From positions 1-64,000 of the forward strand of contig VMSX01000009.1 of the NCBI GenBank assembly GCA_013791905.1: 64,000 bases of DNA, given 5' to 3'. The translations under genes were made by a program, and so were the position numbers. This stretch comes from Rhodocyclaceae bacterium. GTDB taxonomy: Bacteria; Pseudomonadota; Gammaproteobacteria; Burkholderiales; Rhodocyclaceae. Under the pieces are notes generated by a model. That model ran no database searches, was not told the DNA's origin, and saw only the letters and a program-made list of their open reading frames with translations. Below, one piece after another: positions 8,097 to 16,141 of the stretch. The number at the start of each line of letters is the position of its first letter. Position 1 is the stretch's first letter.

Positions 8097-8593
8097 GGTA
8101 TTGGGCTGCCCTATTGTTGGTTTGGCTGGCTGGCACCAGCCTGTCCGCCGGCGCAGCAGGGAATCTGTCGAGCGCGCCCTTGTTCGCCGCGACGCTGTTC
8201 GATCTCGACAACAAACCAGTGGCTTTTGCCGCCTATAAAGGCCGGCCCCTGATTGTGAACTTCTGGGCGCGCTGGTGCCCGCCTTGCCGCGTCGAAATCC
8301 CGGATCTGGTGGACATCCAGACACGCTACAAGGCACGGGGCATTGAGGTCATCGGCCTGAACATCGAAACCGATCCGCTGCCGGTACGCGATTTCGCGAA
8401 GGCCTACGATATCAATTACCCGGTGCTGCTGACCAAAGACAAGGGCATCGCCCTGTTGCAGGCGCTGGGCAACAGCAAGGCCGGCCTGCCTTACACCGTC
8501 GTCATCAACCGGCAGGGTGAAATCGTCGCCAGCAAGCTGGGGGCGATGACCCGCGCCGAACTGGAAGCTGCCAGCGCGGCCGCGCTCAAATAG
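8093..8593 (+). CDS. TlpA/ResA-like thioredoxin, exported
   Basis: A 166-residue protein. An N-terminal hydrophobic segment (about 2-20) is followed by an AhpC/TSA-Redoxin fold with the active site WCPPC (Cys62, Cys65) and the cis-Pro segment GLPYT. The GTG start at 8093 overlaps the nosY stop. In this position it probably keeps cysteines of apo-cytochromes or of copper-site proteins (NosL, NosZ) reduced in the periplasm; the exact client is inferred. The 3' end is tandemly triplicated, as described separately at 8574-8629. Confidence 0.88.
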   Translation: MRYWAALLLVWLAGTSLSAGAAGNLSSAPLFAATLFDLDNKPVAFAAYKGRPLIVNFWARWCPPCRVEIPDLVDIQTRYKARGIEVIGLNIETDPLPVRDFAKAYDINYPVLLTKDKGIALLQALGNSKAGLPYTVVINRQGEIVASKLGAMTRAELEAASAAALK

Positions 8594-8629
8594 GCGGCTG
8601 CTCTCAAATAAACGGCCGCGCTCAAATAT
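8574..8629 (+). repeat. three tandem near-copies of the last codons of the thioredoxin gene
   Basis: The terminal GCGGCCGCGCTCAAATAG recurs as GCGGCTGCTCTCAAATAA and then ACGGCCGCGCTCAAATAT, so the AALK-stop unit appears three times in the same frame. Only the first is in the protein. It is a small local duplication between the gene and the UbiA-family gene at 8655. Confidence 0.7.
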
Positions 8630-8654
8630 CAACGCGTCAAACAAGGAAGCACCT

Positions 8655-9608
8655 ATGCCAAAACCGCTGGAACCGACCCTGGAGGCCCTTTCCAATCCGT
8701 TTTTGCGCTACTTTGCCGCTACGCGCCCCGCCTTCCTCTCGGTGACCTTTGTCGGCTGCCTGCTCGGCCTGGCGACGGCTAATTTTTCCGGTATTCAAGT
8801 CGGGCCGGCGCTGGCCACGGTGACACTGTTCTTTGCCCTGATGGCACATGCTGGCGCCAATGTCATCAATGACTACTACGACGCGCTGTCGGGTTGCGAC
8901 GCGGCCAACACGGAACGCCAGTTCCCGTTTACCGGCGGCAGCCGCTTCATCCAGAACGGCGTCCTGTCGCTGCGCGCCACGGCCATCTTCGGCTATGCCC
9001 TGCTGGCTGCGGTGATTCCCGCCGGCCTGTGGCTGACGGCCGTCAGTGCGCCGGGACTCATCCTGATCGGTCTGGCCGGCCTTATCGTGGGCTGGGCCTA
9101 TTCGGCGCCGCCGCTGAAGCTGCAAAGTCGGGGCCTGGGCGAATTCGCCATCACTGCCGGCTGGCTGCTGGTCGTCGTCGGCAGCGACTTCGTGCAGCGC
9201 CACGGCTTCTCCCATGTACCCGTCGTTGCCGGTCTGGGTTTTGCCCTGTTGGTGGCGAACGTGCTTTACATCAACCAGTTTCCGGACGTGAAGGCGGATG
9301 CCGGTGCGGGCAAGCGCACCCTGGTGGTGAAACTGGGCGTGGCACGGGCACGCTGGGGCTATGTGGCAATTGCCGCGCTAGCCTACGGCTGGCCGATGCT
9401 GATGGTGCTGCTGGGCGAACTTCCTGAGACGGCCTTGATCGCATTGCTGCCGGCGCTCGCCAGCCTGATGGCGGCGCGCCAGCTCTGGTCCGGCGCAGGG
9501 CAGCCCGCCACACTGATCCCGGCGCTCAAGCTGACCATTCTCGCTGCAAGCGCACACGGTCTGCTGCTGGCCATCATCCTGTGCCTGCCGTGGGGGCATC
9601 CAGTTTGA
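8655..9608 (+). CDS. UbiA-family prenyltransferase
   Basis: A 317-residue polytopic membrane protein with eight or so hydrophobic helices. It carries the two Asp-rich motifs of the UbiA superfamily: NDYYDALSGCD (D73, D77, D82) and FPDVKADAGAGKRT about 135 residues later. The FTGGSRFIQ segment after the first motif resembles MenA-type enzymes more than 4-hydroxybenzoate transferases. The ATG at 8655 has AAGGAAGC before it. Clustering with a UbiE-like methyltransferase and a second MenA (10458) indicates quinone biosynthesis. Which of the two prenylates dihydroxynaphthoate, and what this one uses, cannot be told from sequence alone. Confidence 0.85.
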   Translation: MPKPLEPTLEALSNPFLRYFAATRPAFLSVTFVGCLLGLATANFSGIQVGPALATVTLFFALMAHAGANVINDYYDALSGCDAANTERQFPFTGGSRFIQNGVLSLRATAIFGYALLAAVIPAGLWLTAVSAPGLILIGLAGLIVGWAYSAPPLKLQSRGLGEFAITAGWLLVVVGSDFVQRHGFSHVPVVAGLGFALLVANVLYINQFPDVKADAGAGKRTLVVKLGVARARWGYVAIAALAYGWPMLMVLLGELPETALIALLPALASLMAARQLWSGAGQPATLIPALKLTILAASAHGLLLAIILCLPWGHPV

Positions 9609-9636
9609 GCGCGCAGGACTGAAGTACGGCGTAGCA

Positions 9637-10461
9637 ATGCAGAGAAAGCTCGCCCTCGACGAAAGTTTCGGCAACCAGTCGGTAACCGCAGCAGAACGGC
9701 GTAAACGCATCAGCCTGGTGTTCAGTGCCGTAGCACCCCGCTACGACCTGATGAATGATTTGATGAGCTGTGGCATCCACCGCTTGTGGAAGCGCAAGCT
9801 GGCCGCGCGGGTAAAGCACGTGGGAGGTATTGCTGTCGATCTCGCCGGTGGCACCGGCGACGTGGCGCGCCTGCTTGCCGACGGGCAACGCCGGGTAGTG
9901 GTCTGCGACCCCAGCCTGCCGATGATGGTGGCGGGGCGCAAGCACGGGGACGCCGGCGTGGCATGGCTGGCCGGTGAGGCGGAAAAATTGCCGTTCGCCG
10001 ATGCCAGCGTGGATCTGCTGACGATTGCTTTCGGTTTGCGCAACACCACCAGTCTGCAACTGGCGCTGATCGAAATATTGCGTGTGCTGAAGCCCGGTGG
10101 CAGCTTTGTCTGCCTCGAATTCTCACGGCCCGCTGCCTGGCTAGCGCCGCTCTACGACCAGTATTCCTTCCGGGTCATTCCGCGTCTGGGCGCATGGGTG
10201 GCGCAGGAACCGCAGGCATATCAGTACCTGGTCGAATCGATACGGCGCTTTCCGAACCAACAGGATTTTGCCGACCTGATGCAGCAGGCGGGCTTTGGCA
10301 CAGTGCATTGGGAGAATGTGTCCTTTGGTGTTGCCTGCCTGCATTTCGGGCTTAAGCCCGCCATTCACACCCGGCAGGAAGACTCACTCCCCCCGGCCCC
10401 TTCTCTGGGAGAGGGGGCGACTAATTTGTCCGCCTTTGGCGGGAATTCACCCACCGCATGA
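9637..10461 (+). CDS. ubiE: UbiE/MenG-like quinone C-methyltransferase
   Basis: A 274-residue class I SAM-dependent methyltransferase. It has the family's N-terminal VFSAVAPRYDLMNDLMSCG signature (about 28-46), the SAM-binding motif DLAGGTGD (68-75) and the FGLRN motif near 130. It would methylate demethylmenaquinone or a ubiquinone precursor; adjacency to menA favours the menaquinone step. The conserved protein ends near LKPAIH, and about 28 further codons run through a C/G-rich intergenic-type hairpin (10385-10420) before the stop. That tail is probably an accidental extension. It overlaps menA by four bases. Confidence 0.87.
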   Translation: MQRKLALDESFGNQSVTAAERRKRISLVFSAVAPRYDLMNDLMSCGIHRLWKRKLAARVKHVGGIAVDLAGGTGDVARLLADGQRRVVVCDPSLPMMVAGRKHGDAGVAWLAGEAEKLPFADASVDLLTIAFGLRNTTSLQLALIEILRVLKPGGSFVCLEFSRPAAWLAPLYDQYSFRVIPRLGAWVAQEPQAYQYLVESIRRFPNQQDFADLMQQAGFGTVHWENVSFGVACLHFGLKPAIHTRQEDSLPPAPSLGEGATNLSAFGGNSPTA

Positions 10462-11372
10462 AACCCGAGTTGCCAACAGCTGTAGCCGCTGCGCCGCCAA
10501 CCGGCTGGCGCGTCTGGTGGACGGCGATGCGCCCGCGTACCCTGAGTATTGCCGCCACGCCGGTGCTGGTTGGCACCGCGCTGGCCTTGGCCGAGGGCGC
10601 TACGCCGGCCTGGCTGGCGATGCTGGCCGCGCTGGCTTGCGCTCTGTTGATCCAGGTCGGCACCAATCTGCATAACGATGCTGCAGATTTCGAACGTGGC
10701 ACCGATCGGCTTGACCGCATCGGGCCCTTGCGCGTTACTGCGGCGGGTTGGGTGAGCGCGGCAGCGGTGCGCCGCGCCGCTGCCATCAGCTTCGCACTGG
10801 CGCTACTGTTGGGCGCCTATCTGGTCGCTGTCGGCGGCTGGCCGATCCTGATCGCCGGTAGCGCATCGCTGCTGGCGGGATGGTCTTATTCAGGCGGGCG
10901 TCAGCCGATTTCCCATACGCCATTGGGCGAACTGTTTGTCCTGATATTTTTCGGGCTGGTCGCGGTTGCCGGCAGCCACTGGTTGCAGCTGGGCGCATGG
11001 TCGCCGCATGCGTGGCTGGCCGGGATGGTGGTTGGCATGCCGGCTGCGGCGGTGCTGCTGGTCAATAACTATCGCGACCTGAAGGATGACCTGCGCAGTG
11101 GCCGGCGCACCTTGATGGCGCTGGTCGGGCCGGGCAATGCGCGTCTGGTTTACGCCGCGCTGATGTTGGTGCCGTTTGCCATCCTGCTGCTGTTTGCCCT
11201 GCATGGAATGAAGGGCGCCCTGCTGGGCTTGCTGGCCTTGCCTTTCAGCTTGTTCCTCATTCGCCGGCTGTATCTCACGCCGACCGGGCCGCAACTGAAT
11301 GTGCTGCTGGCGGGAACGGCGCAGGCCGGATTCGCCCTCGGTGTGCTGCTATCGATCGGACTGCTGTCATGA
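10458..11372 (+). CDS. menA: MenA, 1,4-dihydroxy-2-naphthoate prenyltransferase
   Basis: A 304-residue membrane protein matching MenA. It starts with a RPRTLSIAATPVLVGTALAL-type first helix, has the first Asp-rich motif NLHNDAADFERGTDRLDRIG (D74, D77, D83, D86), the YSGGRQPI segment and the second motif NNYRDLKDDLRSGRRT. It attaches the isoprenoid tail that gives demethylmenaquinone. It is in an ATGA overlap chain with the methyltransferase before it and the transporter after it. Menaquinone would be the natural donor for the NosGH module encoded upstream. Confidence 0.9.
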   Translation: MKPELPTAVAAAPPTGWRVWWTAMRPRTLSIAATPVLVGTALALAEGATPAWLAMLAALACALLIQVGTNLHNDAADFERGTDRLDRIGPLRVTAAGWVSAAAVRRAAAISFALALLLGAYLVAVGGWPILIAGSASLLAGWSYSGGRQPISHTPLGELFVLIFFGLVAVAGSHWLQLGAWSPHAWLAGMVVGMPAAAVLLVNNYRDLKDDLRSGRRTLMALVGPGNARLVYAALMLVPFAILLLFALHGMKGALLGLLALPFSLFLIRRLYLTPTGPQLNVLLAGTAQAGFALGVLLSIGLLS

Positions 11373-12262
11373 ACCTGCCGGTGATCGAACTATTGCTGCC
11401 GCTGGCTCTGGCATTCATCATGTTCTCCCTTGGCCTGACGCTGGTGGTGAACGATTTCCGACGTGTCTTAGCCCGGCCGAAAGCCATGTTGATTGGCCTC
11501 GTCGGGCAGATGCTGCTGGTCCCGGCATTGGCCTATGTGGTTGTTTTGGTCTGGGGTCTGGCGCCCGAAATGGCGGTCGGCATGATGATTCTCGCCGCCT
11601 GTCCGGGTGGCGTCAGTTCAGGCCTGCTGACCTATCTGGCACGCGGCGATACCGCCCTGTCGATTTCCTTGACGGCGGTCACCAGCATTGCCGCCGTCAT
11701 CACGGTGCCGTTCATTGTTGATTTTGCCTTGCAGCAATTCATGCATACTGGGATGAGCGGAGACTTCCCGCTGTTGAAGATGGTGCGTGGCGTGTTCCTG
11801 CTGACCACCGTACCCGTGGTTCTGGGGATGAGCGTAAAGGCCTGGCGTCCGGCACTCGCCGCGCGTTTCGAACGTGCGGCGGGACGTCTGGCGACGATTC
11901 TGTTCGTGCTGATCGTGCTCGCCACTTTCTTCAGCCAGCGCCAGGTGTTGATCGACAATCTGGGCAGCATCGGCCCGGCCGCCATGCTGCTCAACCTGCT
12001 GGTCATTGCCGCGGGTTTTGCCATGGCGGTTGCGGCCGGTTTGCGGCAGCGCGATCAAATTGCCATTGCCACCGAATGCGGATTGCAGAACGCCGCTCTC
12101 GGCATTTTCATTGCCAGCAGCGTCTTGCAGTCCCCCGCCATGACTGTGCCCAGTGTGGTCTATGCGCTGTTGATGAACGTCGGTGCGCTCGGCATCGTGA
12201 TTTTGATGCGCGGCATTGCTTCTAACGCCAACAGTAAGTGCGTCAACCCCGCCAGTCGATGA
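11369..12262 (+). CDS. BASS-family (bile acid:sodium symporter-type) transporter
   Basis: A 297-residue protein with about ten hydrophobic segments and the BASS-family features ACPGGVSSGLLTYLARGD (a crossover motif) and ECGLQNAALGIF. The family exports or imports organic anions with sodium; the substrate here is unknown. It lies between menA and the second nosD, overlapping both by four bases, so it is co-translated with nos and quinone genes. A link to anaerobic respiration or to quinone-precursor transport is only a guess. Confidence 0.85.
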   Translation: MNLPVIELLLPLALAFIMFSLGLTLVVNDFRRVLARPKAMLIGLVGQMLLVPALAYVVVLVWGLAPEMAVGMMILAACPGGVSSGLLTYLARGDTALSISLTAVTSIAAVITVPFIVDFALQQFMHTGMSGDFPLLKMVRGVFLLTTVPVVLGMSVKAWRPALAARFERAAGRLATILFVLIVLATFFSQRQVLIDNLGSIGPAAMLLNLLVIAAGFAMAVAAGLRQRDQIAIATECGLQNAALGIFIASSVLQSPAMTVPSVVYALLMNVGALGIVILMRGIASNANSKCVNPASR

Positions 12263-13503
12263 AACTACCCGGTTATTTGCTGGCAGTGTGCGTCCTGCCG
12301 GCGCTGGCGGCGGCGCCCGTGCCTCTGCAGCCCCTGATCGACGCAACCCCGGCGGGCGGCACATTGCGCCTGGCGCCGGGTGCCTACGCCGGTCCGGCAG
12401 CGATCCATAAACCAATGACCCTGGATGGCGGGCGTCGGGCCGTCATCATTGGCGATGGCAAAAGCACGGTGTTGTCCGTCGCCACGAATGGCGCGACCCT
12501 GCGCGGCCTGCGCCTGACCGGCAGCGGGGACTCACATGACCGGGTCGACGCCGGCATTCTGCTGGAAGGCGACAATCACCGTGTCGAGGACAACGAAATT
12601 GACGATGTCCTGTTCGGCATCCATCTCAAGCAGGTCAATCACTCGCGGGTTGCCGCCAACCGGATTACCGGCAAGCCGCTTGATCTGGCCATGCGCGGTG
12701 ATGCCATTCGCGTTTGGTACAGCCGCCACAATCTCATTGAAGGCAATCACTTCACCCGCGCGCGCGACCTGACCTTTGCCAACTCGGCGGACAACCGGAT
12801 TGTCGGCAATCGTTTTACGGATGGGCGCTACGGCATGCAAATCATTTTTTCGCCACGCCTGCTGGTCGAAAACAACCGGCTGGCGCATACCGGCACCGGC
12901 ATCGTCGTGCTCTATTCGCCCGGCCTGATCCTGCGCGGCAACCATGTGGCCCACGCCCTCGGCGGCGGTGGCGGGGGCATTGTGTTCAAGGAGAGCGACG
13001 ACGCCCTGGTCGAGAACAACACAGTGCTGCACTGCACGGTGGGGCTCAAGGTCGATGCGCCGCCGCAGTCCGCCGGCGCGCTGACGGTCAGGAACAACCG
13101 CTTTGCACACAACATCATCGGCCTGTTCTTTTACGGCGAAGCGGGCGGCCATCGCTTCTTCGACAACCGGTTCGAGAACAACCTGAGCACGGTGGCGATC
13201 AGCGCACCGGGCGCCGGCAGTGCCAATGTCTGGCGCGGCAATTACTGGGATGACTATCAGGGCTTTGATCGCAATGGCGACGGCATTGGCGACACGCCGC
13301 ACGAGATATATCTGTTTGCCGACCGCATCTGGATGGAAACACCGATGGCGACCTTCTTTCGCAACTCGCCGGTACTGGAATTGCTGGATTTCCTGGAGCG
13401 GCTGGCGCCTTTTTCGGCACCCCACCGGGTCCTGATCGATCCGGTGCCGGATTTGCGCAGCCACTTTCCGCCCCCCCGCCACAAGGAGACCAAGGACCGA
13501 TGA
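12259..13503 (+). CDS. second NosD-like parallel beta-helix protein
   Basis: A 414-residue exported protein with a signal peptide (about 1-19, ending ALA) and CASH-type beta-helix repeats. It is a clear paralogue of NosD at 2509: both share the APGAYAGP/PPGIYAGP opening, the YQGFDR...DGIGDTPHE/GVGDTPHE segment and the near-identical NSPVLELLDFLERLAPFS tail. The ATG at 12259 overlaps the transporter stop; an upstream GTG is less likely because it would precede the signal peptide. No second nosF or nosY is near, so it would share the upstream ABC transporter or act on another copper or haem protein. Confidence 0.88.
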   Translation: MKLPGYLLAVCVLPALAAAPVPLQPLIDATPAGGTLRLAPGAYAGPAAIHKPMTLDGGRRAVIIGDGKSTVLSVATNGATLRGLRLTGSGDSHDRVDAGILLEGDNHRVEDNEIDDVLFGIHLKQVNHSRVAANRITGKPLDLAMRGDAIRVWYSRHNLIEGNHFTRARDLTFANSADNRIVGNRFTDGRYGMQIIFSPRLLVENNRLAHTGTGIVVLYSPGLILRGNHVAHALGGGGGGIVFKESDDALVENNTVLHCTVGLKVDAPPQSAGALTVRNNRFAHNIIGLFFYGEAGGHRFFDNRFENNLSTVAISAPGAGSANVWRGNYWDDYQGFDRNGDGIGDTPHEIYLFADRIWMETPMATFFRNSPVLELLDFLERLAPFSAPHRVLIDPVPDLRSHFPPPRHKETKDR

Positions 13504-14237
13504 AACGCACCACATTCCGCGCAGGATTTGCACCGTTGCGCCTGCTCGGCGTTGCCGCAAGCGCCCTGCTGCTCGGCACTGCCACCACGAACGGCGCCGA
13601 ACTCCCCGGCCAGCAAGACAGCGGCAAGGAAATCAACGGCCCGTGCGCCGCCTGTCACGGCGACCAGGGGCAAGGGGGGAAGCGTGGCGAGTATCCCCGA
13701 CTGGCCGGGCAGCGCGCGGCTTATCTCGAAGATTCACTGAAAAAATTTCGCACCCGTGAGCGCCTCAACCTGCCCATGCTGCCCTACACACAGGAACGTG
13801 AACTGTCGGACACGGATATCAAGCTGGTTTCGGCCTATCTGGCGGGCATCACCCTGCAAACCACGTTTCCCGACTTCAAGGATACCGACGATGCGCTGAC
13901 GCGTCTGGAAGCGATGGAAAAGGTCATGATCATCCCGAAGCTGGAGGGCGACCTGGACAACGGCAAGACGATCTACGAGAAAGAGTGCGCCGATTGTCAT
14001 GGCAAAACCGGCAAGGGCACCTGGCGTTATCCAATGCTGGTCGGGCAATACACAAATTACCTGCAACGGCAGATGGATGCCTATCTCAGGGGCGAACGGG
14101 CCCACGACATGGACGCCGACGAGGCAGATGAAGTAGAAAAACTCAAGGCCAAACCCATAGAGGTCGGTGTACTCGGCCGGCTGACGAAAAAAGACATCGA
14201 CGACATCCTTGCCTACATTACCCGACTGCAGGACTAA
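13500..14237 (+). CDS. dihaem cytochrome c, c4-type
   Basis: A 245-residue exported protein with a signal peptide (about 1-32) and two haem motifs, CAACH (about 50-54) and CADCH (about 163-167), each followed by GKxG and a YPRLAGQ or YPMLVGQ element as in cytochrome c4. Its layout parallels the dihaem cytochrome at 623. It overlaps the second nosD by four bases, so a nosD plus dihaem cytochrome pair occurs twice in the cluster. It is probably a periplasmic electron carrier; its partner is unknown. Confidence 0.9.
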   Translation: MKRTTFRAGFAPLRLLGVAASALLLGTATTNGAELPGQQDSGKEINGPCAACHGDQGQGGKRGEYPRLAGQRAAYLEDSLKKFRTRERLNLPMLPYTQERELSDTDIKLVSAYLAGITLQTTFPDFKDTDDALTRLEAMEKVMIIPKLEGDLDNGKTIYEKECADCHGKTGKGTWRYPMLVGQYTNYLQRQMDAYLRGERAHDMDADEADEVEKLKAKPIEVGVLGRLTKKDIDDILAYITRLQD

Positions 14238-14430
14238 CTTTCATGATGCGGGGGCGTAGCCCCCGCATCATGAAAGACCCCCGCCCCCCTTCGCCCCCCT
14301 CGCGGGGTGTTCTAGACGGCTCGCTGCGCTCGGCTATCACGGGGCGCGGTGATTCGGGGTCGGAGCGGATTGCGGCTTTCGCCGCGTGCCGCGTTTGCTT
14401 GGGGCGGCCCGGCGCAAACGCTGCGTTTTC
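14236..14430 (+). repeat. tandem-hairpin repeat, copy A
   Basis: Non-coding stretch between convergent genes. It contains the C-rich CCCCCTCGCGGGG block, TCGCTGCGCTCG and ATCACGGGG blocks, hairpin GCGGC-TTTC-GCCGC, linker GTGCC, then a hairpin at 14391-14421 with stem GCGTTTGC/GCAAACGC and loop TTGGGGCGGCCCGGC. It is in sense orientation to the upstream cytochrome gene. Confidence 0.8.
14238..14276 (+). terminator. long perfect hairpin ending the nos/quinone cluster
   Basis: Arms CTTTCATGATGCGGGGGC and GCCCCCGCATCATGAAAG pair over 18 bases around a GTA loop, starting directly after the TAA of the last gene. It has no long T run, but a stem this strong is likely to end or protect the transcript. 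A related imperfect hairpin with the same outer arms follows the ferredoxin gene at 26390. Confidence 0.7.
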
Positions 14431-14444
14431 ACGCTAAGATGAAA

Positions 14445-15329
14445 TCAATGCTGGCGCATCGACAGGGCCGCGCCGAGCCAGCCCAACAGCGCGGCGCCGC
14501 CCAGCAGCACGGCGCTTTCCGCTGCCGTCGGCAGCGTCAGCATGAGATCCAGCCCGTACAGGCGGGCGATTTCGGCCACCGGCAAGCGCAGCCAGAGCGT
14601 GGCGGCGCTGACGATCAGCCAGGCCATGGCCCCGCCCAGCAGGCCCAGCATTCCGCCGTACCAGAGGAAGGGGCGGCGAATGAAGGCGTCGGTGGCGCCC
14701 AGCAGGCGACTGACCTCCACCTCGCTCTGGCGCGACAGTACCTGCAGGCGGATGGTGTTGAAGGTAATGGTGACGAGACCGATGCCAAGCAGCGTGGCGA
14801 GCAACAGTACGCCGGTATTCGCCAGTCTGACCAGTGCATGCAGCCGGCGTGCCCAGTCGGCATCGATCTGCACATGTTCAACATCGCGCCATTGGCGCAC
14901 GATGGTGGCCAGACGTTCGATGGCGGCAGGACTGTCGTCGGCAGGCGTGACAACAATCGCATCGGGGAAGGGGTTTTTCGGCAGCGCCGCTATCGCATCG
15001 GCCAGTCCCTCGGTTGCCTTCATGCGCGTGAGCGTGTCCTCGCGGGCGAGCATTTGCGTTTTGGCGACCCCCGACAAACCCTGCAAGCGCAGCTCTACCC
15101 CCTGCGACAGCTTGCGCTCGGCGTCGACCGCAAGAAAGACGGTCACTTGGGGGGTTGGCGAGGCGCTCCGGGTCAGGGCGCTCAGATGCGTCAGCAACAA
15201 GTGGCCGCCGGCTGGCAATGCCAGGGCGACCCCGATCCCCAGCAGTGCCAGCAGGGTATTCAGGGGGGCCGCTGCCAGACGTGCCAAAGCGCGGCGACAG
15301 GCGTTCCAGTGGGCGAAAAGCCAGTTCAT
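14445..15329 (-). CDS. ftsX: FtsX, cell-division ABC transporter membrane protein
   Basis: A 294-residue membrane protein. One N-terminal helix follows MNWLFAHWNACRRALARL, then comes a periplasmic loop (FtsX extracellular domain) and three C-terminal helices. FtsX works with FtsE to activate peptidoglycan amidases at the septum. An upstream in-frame start would add 28 residues that belong to the ftsE-ftsX junction; the ATG at 15329 gives the family's usual beginning. It follows ftsE by 22 bases. Confidence 0.9.
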   Translation of the reverse strand: MNWLFAHWNACRRALARLAAAPLNTLLALLGIGVALALPAGGHLLLTHLSALTRSASPTPQVTVFLAVDAERKLSQGVELRLQGLSGVAKTQMLAREDTLTRMKATEGLADAIAALPKNPFPDAIVVTPADDSPAAIERLATIVRQWRDVEHVQIDADWARRLHALVRLANTGVLLLATLLGIGLVTITFNTIRLQVLSRQSEVEVSRLLGATDAFIRRPFLWYGGMLGLLGGAMAWLIVSAATLWLRLPVAEIARLYGLDLMLTLPTAAESAVLLGGAALLGWLGAALSMRQH

Positions 15330-15351
15330 AGCGGAACCGCAGGGCAGGCGC

Positions 15352-16005
15352 TCACACCAGCCTCCCATGATCGAGATGAATGCGCCGCGCACCGGGAAAC
15401 AGGCTGTCGTCATAGGTGGCGACTAGCACGGTAACACCGACGCGATGGAACTCAAGAAAGATGCTGGCCACATCCCGTGCTGTGTCGGGGTCGAGATAGG
15501 CGGTGGGCTCGTCGGCCAGCAACAGGCTGGGGCGATGCACCACGGCACGGGCAATCGCCAGCCGCTGCTGCTCGCCACCCGAGAGGGCAATCGGCAAGGC
15601 GCGGGCGCGTTTCAGCAGGCCTACCTTGTCGAGCGCGGCTTCGGCACGGCGCTGCGCGTCCTTGCGCGAAAAGCCGGTAATTTCAAGGGGCAGCAGCACA
15701 TTCGCCAAGGCGGTGCGATCGAACAGCAATTTCTGGTCCTGAAACACCAGCCCGATATTCCGCCGCAAAAAGGGTAATGCCTTGCGACCGAGCGCCCCAA
15801 CGTTCTGACCGCTCACCAGTACCGCACCGCTGGTGGGGCGTTCAATGGCGGGAATCAGCTTGAGCAGTGTCGACTTTCCGGCGCCTGAGTGGCCGACTAT
15901 GGTGACCAGTTCCCCGGCGGCAATCTCGGCGCTGACGTCAATCAGTGCCGAGATGTCGGGCGGGTAGCGTTTGGCAATCGAGTCGAAGCGGATCATTGGC
16001 GTCAT
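15352..16005 (-). CDS. ftsE: FtsE, cell-division ATP-binding protein
   Basis: A 217-residue ABC ATPase. It has Walker A GHSGAGKST (about 38-46), the FQDQKLLFDRT Q-loop typical of FtsE, signature LSGGEQQR (about 140) and Walker B LLLADEPTAYLDP. It pairs with FtsX and starts the ftsEX operon. The start may be three codons further in (ATG at 15996, MIRFDS), which is the more usual FtsE beginning; the two cannot be separated here. Confidence 0.93.
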   Translation of the reverse strand: MTPMIRFDSIAKRYPPDISALIDVSAEIAAGELVTIVGHSGAGKSTLLKLIPAIERPTSGAVLVSGQNVGALGRKALPFLRRNIGLVFQDQKLLFDRTALANVLLPLEITGFSRKDAQRRAEAALDKVGLLKRARALPIALSGGEQQRLAIARAVVHRPSLLLADEPTAYLDPDTARDVASIFLEFHRVGVTVLVATYDDSLFPGARRIHLDHGRLV

Positions 16006-16034
16006 CTTGGGCGGCGCCAGTGTAGCTCAGGACG

Positions 16035-16060
16035 AAAAAGTCGGCGCTGGCGATACGGCA
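16035..16060 (+). repeat. short dispersed repeat (AAAAGTCGGCGCTGG core), intergenic copy
   Basis: AAAAAGTCGGCGCTGGCG followed by ATACGGC lies between the ftsE start and the chemoreceptor stop. It matches the copy at the 3' end of nosF (6722) across the whole segment. Confidence 0.65.
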
Positions 16061-16092
16061 CTACCGCATTACCGCGGGGAAAACGCTTGCCG

Positions 16093-16129
16093 GGCAAGCC
16101 CCATCCCGACCCGGGATGGGGTGTTTGCC
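16093..16129 (-). terminator. hairpin after the chemoreceptor gene
   Basis: CCCCATCCC (16099-16107) pairs with GGGATGGGG (16113-16121) around GACCC, with outer GGCAA/TTGCC arms. It lies 13 bases past the stop of the - strand chemoreceptor gene. On that strand it is followed by a short CGTTTTCCC stretch, so a terminator is plausible. Confidence 0.5.
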
Positions 16130-16141
16130 TGAGATGGGGCT

